DNA of 5,920 nucleotides from Frankiales bacterium (lineage in GTDB: Bacteria > Actinomycetota > Actinomycetes > Mycobacteriales > Jatrophihabitantaceae), in NCBI GenBank assembly GCA_025963265.1, contig JAOPUY010000387.1:1-5920 (forward strand), given 5' to 3'. This document shows, one piece after another, positions 1 to 4,693 of this stretch (its first letter is position 1; the number at the start of each line of letters is the position of its first letter). The notes under the pieces are model-generated. The model had not been told where the DNA came from. It was given only the letters and a program-made list of their open reading frames with translations, and did no database searches. The position numbers were made by a program, and so were the translations under genes.

Positions 1-2685
1 GAGAGCTTGCAGGCCGCCCACCTCGCGCTGCTGCGGGCCACCGGTCTGGCCACTGCCGCGGTCACCGGCGCGCCGACCGCGCCGCGATCGATCGGGATGA
101 CCGAGCGGCTGGCGCGGCGGACGAACCTGCGGGCCAGCCTGACTAGTTTTCTCGGCCGTGAGGATGAGCTGGCTCGGCTGTCGGGGCTGCTGCGCGCCGG
201 CCGGTTGGCCACCGTCGTCGGACCCGGGGGAGCCGGCAAGACCAGATTGGCCGGAGTGGCCGCGGCCGAGTGGACGGAGGAACTGACCGACGGCGTCTGG
301 TTCGTCGAGCTGGCGCCGGTGACCGACGAGGCCAACATCGCGCAGGCGATCCTCGGGTCGTTAGGGGTGCGGGCCAACCAGGTCATCGAACGCTCGAGCG
401 TCGACCTGCAGCGGATGACCGCGGAGGATCGGCTCGTCGAGGTTCTCTCGCCGTCGGAGTGCTTGCTCGTCATCGACAACTGCGAGCACCTCATCGACGC
501 GGTGGCCAAGCTGGCTGACCGGCTGCTGGCGCTCTGCCCGGAGCTGAGAATCCTCGCCACCAGCCGCGAGCCGCTCGGAATCGACGGTGAGGCGTTGTGC
601 TTGTTGTCGCCCCTGACGCTGCCGCCGCCCGGAGTGGGGGCGCAAGCGGCGCTGGGCTACCCGGCGGTTCAGCTGCTGGCCGACCGGGCGGCCGCGGTGA
701 GCGCCGAGTTCGCGGTGGACGAGTCCACGGTGGCGGCGGTGGTGGAGATCGTGCGGCGCCTGGACGGTCTGCCGCTGGCCATCGAGCTGGCCGCGGCCCG
801 GTTGCGGGTGTTGCCGGTCTCGGAGGTCGCGGCGCGGCTGACCGACCGCTTTCGGCTGTTGACCGGAGGCAGCCGGGCGTCGATGCCCCGGCATCGGACC
901 TTGCGCGCGGTCGTCGAGTGGAGTTGGGAGCTGCTCACGCCGCCAGAGCGGCTGCTGGCTGAGCGGCTGGCCATCTTCCCCTCCGGCGCGACCATCGACA
1001 GCGTGGTCGCGATTTGCGCTGATGAGCGGCTGCGCGCAGCCGAGATCAGCAGCCTGTTGGACGCGCTGGTCGACAAGTCCTTGCTGCGGCTGGTGGAAGC
1101 GGACCGGCCGGCGGCCGAGGGCGCGGTCAACAGCGTCGGCGGCCCGGGTCAGCCGGGGTCGGGTCAGCCGGGGTCGGGTCAGCCGGGGTGGGGTCAGCCG
1201 AACTCGGCGTCGGGCATGCGATATCGGATGCTCGAGACGATCCGCGAGTACGGCGCGGAGAAGCTGTCCGAGCACCATGAGGTCCGCCAAGTCCGGCTCG
1301 CCCATGCCCTGCACTTCGCCGAGCTCGTCGCGCGCGCGGAGCCCTGGCTGCGCCGGGCCGAGCAGCTGACCTGGTTTAACGAGCTCAACCGCGAGCGTGA
1401 CAACATCCTGGCCGCGCTGAGGTTTCTCGGCGAGTCGGGGCTGGCCGATCAGACGATCGCGATGGCGTCGTCCCTGGGCTGGTATTGGACGCTGCTGGGC
1501 AACCACGGCGAGGCGGCCACCTGGATGGGGTTCGCGCTGGAAGTCCCCGGCGGCACGCCCGGGCAGGAACGGACGCTGGCCGAGTGCCTGCACGCGATCA
1601 GCTTGATGGGCACCACCTTCGGCGACGCGTCGGAGGAGGAGCTGGCTGAGAGCATGGCGCAGATAGCCGTGCTGCGGGAACGATTGCTGGAAGTGGACGC
1701 GCAGCTCAGTCCGATGGTCTCGCTGCTGCGATCGATCATGGCGTTTTTCGCCGGCGACGACGAGGGTCTCACGCGGTTGTTGGAGGAATCGCTGCGCGAG
1801 GGCGATCCCTGGGTGCAGGCCGCGTCGCTGATGTTCCGGGCGCACTTCTGGGAGAACAAGGGCGAGGTCGAGCGAATGGTCGCCGACGCCGAGAAGTCCT
1901 TCGAGCTGTTCACCGCGATCGGGGACCGCTGGGGCTTGGCCTCGACCCTGTCGACGCTGGCCATGGCCCACACCCTGGGCGGCGAGCTCGATGCCGCGAT
2001 CTCGGAGTACGAGCAGGCGGTGCGTTACCTGTCCCAGTTCGGGGCGGTCGACGACGCGGCGATGATGCACCTCCGGCTGACCGATCTGCAGCTGCGCAAC
2101 GGCGATCTCGCCGCGGCCAAGCGCGAGGCGGCCTTGGCGCGAAGCACCGATTTCCAGTCGGGTTCGCGCGCGCAGCGGCTGCTGTCCGATACCGCGCTGT
2201 CGGCGATCGCCGTCGTCGAGGGCGATGTCATTGCGGCGGCGCAGTACCGCCAGCTGCTCGGCGATCAGTTGAAGCAGCTTGGCTCCCGGCATCCGATCGA
2301 CGGGCATGTGCGCGCGATCGCGCTGGCTGCGCTCGGTCGCCTGGAGCTGTTGGCGGGTGAGGCGGATCTGGCTGGCGCGAGCCTGCTCGAGGCGTATCAG
2401 GTTGGGATCGAGACCCTGGACATGCCGATCGTCGCGGGTGTGGCGGTGGCCATCGCGCGCTACGCCGAGTTCCGCGGCCGGGCCGTCGACGCCGCCGAGA
2501 TTCTCGGGGCGGCCGCCCGGCTGCGTGGCTCCGACGATCCGACCGACGTCGCCGTCCGCTCGCTCTCCGAGCGGCTGCGCCAGACCCTGCCGGAGCAGTT
2601 CGCGGTGTGCTACCAACGAGGAAAGGACCTCGACCGCCAAGCAGCGCTGGCTCGGGTGGACCCTTCCTCGTTGGCTGTGTGCTGA
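1..2685 (+). CDS. AfsR/SARP-type BTAD-NB-ARC-TPR transcriptional regulator, 5'-truncated by window edge
   Basis: The reading frame is open from base 1 (894 codons visible), so the true start lies upstream. Residues below count from the codon at base 7, a TTG that is probably an internal Leu codon. The first residues (ESLQAAHLALLRA) resemble the end of a bacterial transcriptional activator (BTAD) domain. A linker follows, then RRTNLRASLTSFLGRE, the usual entry to the NTPase of SARP-type STAND regulators. The ATPase shows Walker A GPGGAGKT (72-79), Walker B LLVIDNCEH (153-161), a sensor-like RILATSREPL (181-190), GLPLAIELAAARL (254-266) and HRTLRAVVEWSWELL (296-310). The motif YRMLETIREYG (406-416) precedes a long alpha-solenoid to the C-terminus, with a clear TPR-like unit near 644-678. 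In this family ATP binding and oligomerisation control DNA binding by an N-terminal winged helix, here inferred to lie off-window. A Gly/Gln/Pro/Ser repeat (381-399) interrupts the domain junction. The gene converges on the exporter operon. Family is confident; target genes and ligand are unknown. An alternative N-terminus (for example cyclase or kinase) cannot be excluded. Confidence 0.88.
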   Translation, partial: ESLQAAHLALLRATGLATAAVTGAPTAPRSIGMTERLARRTNLRASLTSFLGREDELARLSGLLRAGRLATVVGPGGAGKTRLAGVAAAEWTEELTDGVWFVELAPVTDEANIAQAILGSLGVRANQVIERSSVDLQRMTAEDRLVEVLSPSECLLVIDNCEHLIDAVAKLADRLLALCPELRILATSREPLGIDGEALCLLSPLTLPPPGVGAQAALGYPAVQLLADRAAAVSAEFAVDESTVAAVVEIVRRLDGLPLAIELAAARLRVLPVSEVAARLTDRFRLLTGGSRASMPRHRTLRAVVEWSWELLTPPERLLAERLAIFPSGATIDSVVAICADERLRAAEISSLLDALVDKSLLRLVEADRPAAEGAVNSVGGPGQPGSGQPGSGQPGWGQPNSASGMRYRMLETIREYGAEKLSEHHEVRQVRLAHALHFAELVARAEPWLRRAEQLTWFNELNRERDNILAALRFLGESGLADQTIAMASSLGWYWTLLGNHGEAATWMGFALEVPGGTPGQERTLAECLHAISLMGTTFGDASEEELAESMAQIAVLRERLLEVDAQLSPMVSLLRSIMAFFAGDDEGLTRLLEESLREGDPWVQAASLMFRAHFWENKGEVERMVADAEKSFELFTAIGDRWGLASTLSTLAMAHTLGGELDAAISEYEQAVRYLSQFGAVDDAAMMHLRLTDLQLRNGDLAAAKREAALARSTDFQSGSRAQRLLSDTALSAIAVVEGDVIAAAQYRQLLGDQLKQLGSRHPIDGHVRAIALAALGRLELLAGEADLAGASLLEAYQVGIETLDMPIVAGVAVAIARYAEFRGRAVDAAEILGAAARLRGSDDPTDVAVRSLSERLRQTLPEQFAVCYQRGKDLDRQAALARVDPSSLAVC
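1146..1200 (+). repeat. 15-bp in-frame tandem repeat, about 3.7 copies
   Basis: The unit GGGTCAGCCGGGGTC occurs at 1146-1160 and 1161-1175. A third copy at 1176-1190 differs only in its last base, and a 10-base partial copy follows at 1191-1200. Because the period is a multiple of three, it adds pentapeptides in frame: GQPGS, GQPGS, GQPGW, GQPNS. It lies in the linker between the VDKSLL helix that ends the NB-ARC module and the RYRMLETIREYG motif. These motifs are normally separated by a short spacer; here the gap is about 43 residues. The repeat probably encodes a flexible linker and could vary in copy number between strains. Confidence 0.92.
2613..2674. terminator. Long inverted repeat at the 3' end of the regulator, possible bidirectional terminator or attenuator
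   Basis: The left arm CCAACGAGGAAAGG (2613-2626) and right arm CCCTTCCTCGTTGG (2661-2674) are reverse complements except for one position. This gives 11 perfect pairs, one A/C mismatch and 2 more pairs, around a 34-nt loop. The structure lies within the last coding codons, 9 bp before the regulator stop, and about 45 bp beyond the permease stop on the other strand. No T-tract follows on either strand, so it is not a classical intrinsic terminator, although actinobacterial terminators often lack a strong U-tract. A competing 5-bp hairpin, CGAGG (2617-2621) with CCTCG (2628-2632), uses the same left arm. The inverted repeat is directly seen; its function is inferred. Confidence 0.45.
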
Positions 2686-2718
2686 TTCCGCGGTGGGCTC
2701 AGCCCCATCCGGTGCTGG

Positions 2719-3561
2719 CTACGCGCGGCGGCGGTAGCCCCGCAGCGCCAGGGGGACGAACACGAGCAGCAGGCCGGCCATCCAGGCCAACGTCCAGGCC
2801 AGGTTGGATGCGACCGGGCCGCCGATCATGAGTCCGCGGACGGTGCTGACCAGGTGCGAGATCGGGTTCACCTTGACGAAGGCCTGCAGCCAACCGGGCA
2901 GCGTCGAGGTGGACACGAAGGTGTTGCTGCCGAAGCTCAGCGGGATCACCAGCAGGAACATGGTCCCTTGCACGGCGCCGGAGGTGCGCGCGATCATGCC
3001 GACGAAGACCGAGATCCAGCAGAAGCACAGCGCGAAGGCGATTGAGATGCCCAACGCGGCGGCCGTCGCCATCGCATTGGTTTCGATGCGGAAGCCGATG
3101 GCGGCGCCGAAGAGCAACGTGACCGCGCAGAGCACGACGTAGCGCACGACGTCGGCCAGCACGGCGCCGACCAGCGGCGCCGACCGGGCGATGGGCAGCG
3201 ACCGGAAGCGGTCGAAGACGCCCTTCTCGATGTCGGCGTTGAGGTTTTGCCCGAGGGCGACGCCAGCCATGGCGATGTTCTGGCCCAGTAGGCCCGGAAG
3301 GAGGAATTGCAGGTACTCGTGCCGGCTGCCGCCGCCAATCGCCCCACCGAAGATGTAGGTGAACAGCAGCAGGAAGATGATCGGCTGCAGCGTGACGTCG
3401 ATGAGCTGCTCCGGGGTTCGGGTCAGCTTCACCAGGCTGCGCTTGGCCAACACGAGCGCGTGCCGCAAGGCCATGGTCGGGCTGCTCGCCGTGATCGGCT
3501 GCGCCGTTCGAGCCACCGGGCTGTGTTCGGTGGGGGAGGCTTCGTCGATGGTGGTGGTCAT
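2719..3561 (-). CDS. DrrB-like ABC-2 type transporter permease
   Basis: This 280-residue protein has the usual size and topology of a DrrB-type ABC-2 membrane subunit and should pair with the adjacent DrrA-like ATPase as a drug or lipid exporter. After a polar, Thr/Ser-rich cytoplasmic N-terminus (about 1-50, ending RSLVKLTRTPEQLID), about six hydrophobic segments are visible near residues 55-76, 84-106, 128-152, 162-190, 196-212 and 252-274. The cytoplasmic motif EKGVFDRFRSLPIARSAPL (112-130) is the conserved coupling region that contacts the ATPase. NPISHLVSTVRGLM (232-245) is also characteristic. The protein ends in a basic RGYRRRA tail. The start is the ATG at 3561, which overlaps the ATPase stop as ATGA (3558-3561) and has a good ribosome binding site seven bases upstream, so translation is probably coupled. 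Substrate is unknown. I give no gene symbol because orthology to drrB is not demonstrable here. Confidence 0.9.
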   Translation of the reverse strand: MTTTIDEASPTEHSPVARTAQPITASSPTMALRHALVLAKRSLVKLTRTPEQLIDVTLQPIIFLLLFTYIFGGAIGGGSRHEYLQFLLPGLLGQNIAMAGVALGQNLNADIEKGVFDRFRSLPIARSAPLVGAVLADVVRYVVLCAVTLLFGAAIGFRIETNAMATAAALGISIAFALCFCWISVFVGMIARTSGAVQGTMFLLVIPLSFGSNTFVSTSTLPGWLQAFVKVNPISHLVSTVRGLMIGGPVASNLAWTLAWMAGLLLVFVPLALRGYRRRA

Positions 3562-4532
3562 GCTGCGTCCTCCTCGGTGGTCTCGGCGGCGGCTCGCTGA
3601 CCGGTGAGAGTGAAGAAGACCTCGTCCAGGCTGGGCAGGTGCAGCGATAGCTCGGTGACGGCGATGGCCGCGCTGTTGAGGCGGTCGACGGCGGCGCTCA
3701 GCGCGGAGTCGGACTCGACCCGGACGGTCAGCGTGCCGCGCCCGGCCGCTTCCGGTCGGCCGGTGCCGACTCCGGCCAGGATCGATTCGACCTCGCCGAG
3801 CCGTGAGTCGTCGCTGGGACGGACCGACAGGCGCTGACCGCCCACGATGCGCTTCAGCCCGTCGGGGGTGTCGTGAGCGATGACCCGGCCGTGGTCGATG
3901 ACGGTGATCTCATCGGCCAGCGCGTCGGCTTCCTCCAGATACTGGGTCGTGAGCAGGACGGTCGAGCCGTCGGAGATGAGCTGGCGCACGACGTCCCACA
4001 TGTCCTCTCGCTTGGCGGGGTCCAGACCGGTCGTCGGCTCGTCGAGGAAGATGACCGACGGTCGGCCGACCAGACTGGCCGCGAGGTCGAGCCGGCGTCG
4101 CATGCCGCCGGAGTAGGTCTTGGCTAGTCGCTCGGCGGCTTCGCTCAGGTCGAACCAGTCGAGGAGCTCGCGGGCCCGGGCCCGGGCGTCGCGGCCGGAC
4201 AGATTGAGCAGCTGGCCGATCATGACCAGGTTTTGCACGCCGGTCAGGTCCTCGTCGACCGACGCGTATTGGCCGGTGAGGCCGATGTTCTGGCGCACCT
4301 TGAACGCCTCGCGGTTGACGTCGAGGCCGGCGACGAAGGCGGTTCCGGCATCGGCCTTCAACAGCGTGGCCAGAATGCGGACGGCCGTGGTCTTGCCCGC
4401 GCCGTTCGGGCCGAGCACCCCGAGAACTGAGCCGGTGCGGGCGGCCAGGTCGACCCCGGCCAGCGCGGTGGTCGCCGTCGGTCCCTTTCCGAAGCGTTTG
4501 GTGAGGCCATGGGCCTCGATCGCGAATTCCAC
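3558..4532 (-). CDS. DrrA-like ABC transporter ATP-binding protein
   Basis: This complete 324-residue nucleotide-binding subunit powers export through the downstream permease by ATP hydrolysis at the cytoplasmic membrane face. Visible motifs are Walker A GPNGAGKTT (41-49), the Q-loop glutamine in GLTGQYA (Q88), signature SGGMRRRLDLA (141-151), Walker B VIFLDEPTTGLDP (160-172) and the switch region LLTTQYLEEAD (193-203). Gln197 sits where most ABC ATPases carry the H-loop histidine; from memory this Gln is common in the DrrA group. The C-terminal extension ends in LPSLDEVFFTLTG (299-311), a DrrA-type element implicated in contact with DrrB. The start is a GTG at 4532-4530, supported by AAGGAG eight bases upstream. 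It is the first gene of a two-gene operon. Family assignment is firm; the substrate is not predictable, and daunorubicin resistance should not be assumed. Confidence 0.93.
   Translation of the reverse strand: MEFAIEAHGLTKRFGKGPTATTALAGVDLAARTGSVLGVLGPNGAGKTTAVRILATLLKADAGTAFVAGLDVNREAFKVRQNIGLTGQYASVDEDLTGVQNLVMIGQLLNLSGRDARARARELLDWFDLSEAAERLAKTYSGGMRRRLDLAASLVGRPSVIFLDEPTTGLDPAKREDMWDVVRQLISDGSTVLLTTQYLEEADALADEITVIDHGRVIAHDTPDGLKRIVGGQRLSVRPSDDSRLGEVESILAGVGTGRPEAAGRGTLTVRVESDSALSAAVDRLNSAAIAVTELSLHLPSLDEVFFTLTGQRAAAETTEEDAA
3569..3575 (-). promoter_or_regulatory. Ribosome binding site of the permease gene
   Basis: GAGGAGG on the minus strand lies inside the last codons of the ATPase gene, seven bases before the permease ATG. 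It supports the start that overlaps the ATPase stop codon and suggests translational coupling with independent reinitiation. Confidence 0.8.
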
Positions 4533-4540
4533 GCTGTGAA

Positions 4541-4546
4541 CTCCTT
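4541..4546 (-). promoter_or_regulatory. Ribosome binding site of the ATPase gene
   Basis: AAGGAG on the minus strand is eight bases before the GTG codon at 4532. It decides the start, because no ATG lies nearby in frame and the protein then begins MEFAIEAHGLTKRFG, the expected N-terminus for this family. The site overlaps the degenerate last unit of the 10-bp repeat array, so a protein bound there could also affect translation or early transcription. Confidence 0.8.
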
Positions 4547-4581
4547 ACTCAGACGTACTTGGACGTACTCGGACTTGCTCG
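4542..4581. repeat. 10-bp direct repeat array before the exporter operon, candidate operator
   Basis: On the plus strand three consecutive 10-mers are GACGTACTTG (4552-4561), GACGTACTCG (4562-4571) and GACTTGCTCG (4572-4581). The first two match at 9 of 10 bases, and the second and third at 8 of 10. A weaker fourth unit, TCCTTACTCA (4542-4551), matches at 6 of 10. Read towards the exporter on the minus strand, the core is roughly CGAGTACGTC. The array lies 10 to 49 bases before the ATPase start and overlaps its ribosome binding site. Its one-helical-turn spacing would place every unit on the same DNA face. The repeats are directly seen; an operator role is inferred. Confidence 0.6.
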
Positions 4582-4651
4582 TCCGCTGAACGTTTCGTTG
4601 GTCGAGACTTGCTCAGGTCTCACCTTGCCGGGCCGCGCTGGCATCCGACGC

Positions 4652-4674
4652 ACACCGCGCTGTCATGGCGGTGT
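4652..4674 (-). terminator. Small hairpin at the HNH gene stop, weak terminator candidate
   Basis: ACACCGC (4652-4658) and GCGGTGT (4668-4674) are perfect 7-bp inverted arms around a 9-nt loop, beginning at the last base of the TGA stop (4676-4674, minus strand). No T-tract follows, and one arm is shared with the 11-bp repeats, so the pairing may be a by-product of that array. Confidence 0.25.
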
Positions 4675-4693
4675 CAGGGCGGTGTCATGGCCG
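4661..4693. repeat. Three tandem 11-bp direct repeats spanning the HNH gene stop
   Basis: The plus strand reads TGTCATGGCGG (4661-4671), TGTCAGGGCGG (4672-4682) and TGTCATGGCCG (4683-4693). The first two units differ at one position, and the third differs from the first at one position. The array covers the final codons and stop of the HNH gene and the beginning of the intergenic region, about 130 to 160 bp upstream of the ATPase start. The 11-bp period and TGTCA core resemble, in geometry more than in sequence, direct-repeat sites of SARP and PhoP-type winged-helix regulators. The repeat is directly seen; binding is inferred. Confidence 0.6.

Larger units (their letters stand above)
4533..4673 (-). 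promoter_or_regulatory. Intergenic region expected to hold the exporter operon promoter
   Basis: This 141-bp gap between the stop of the HNH gene and the start of the ATPase gene is the only non-coding space before the exporter operon. No convincing -35/-10 pair stands out. One weak candidate on the minus strand is TTCAGC, 17 bases, then TACGTC (about 4593 to 4554), which would put the -10 inside the 10-bp repeats. The region also holds two exact copies of GACTTGCTC (4572-4580 and 4606-4614, plus strand). The operon might alternatively be read through from the HNH gene, which lies on the same strand. Confidence 0.4.

Noticed and set aside
7..9. TTG at base 7 as the regulator's start
   Set aside because: The frame is open upstream to base 1, no ribosome binding site can be seen, and the first residues look like the end of a BTAD domain, so this is an internal Leu codon.
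361..2640. 759-codon open frame antisense to the regulator
   Set aside because: High GC suppresses stops on the antisense strand. The translation is Arg/Gln-rich with no recognisable motif, and the sense frame shows clear NB-ARC and TPR signatures.
2686..2718. Short GGGCT-C-AGCCC palindrome in the convergent gap as an intrinsic terminator
   Set aside because: The one-base centre leaves only about four usable pairs and no T-tract follows. The larger inverted repeat at 2613-2674 is a much better candidate.
3601..3623. Gln in place of the H-loop His as a sign of a dead ATPase
   Set aside because: The Gln197 codon is at about 3942-3944, not at the gene end, and as I recall Gln at this place is common in DrrA-type ATPases. 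Walker A, Walker B with its Glu, the Q-loop and the signature are all intact.
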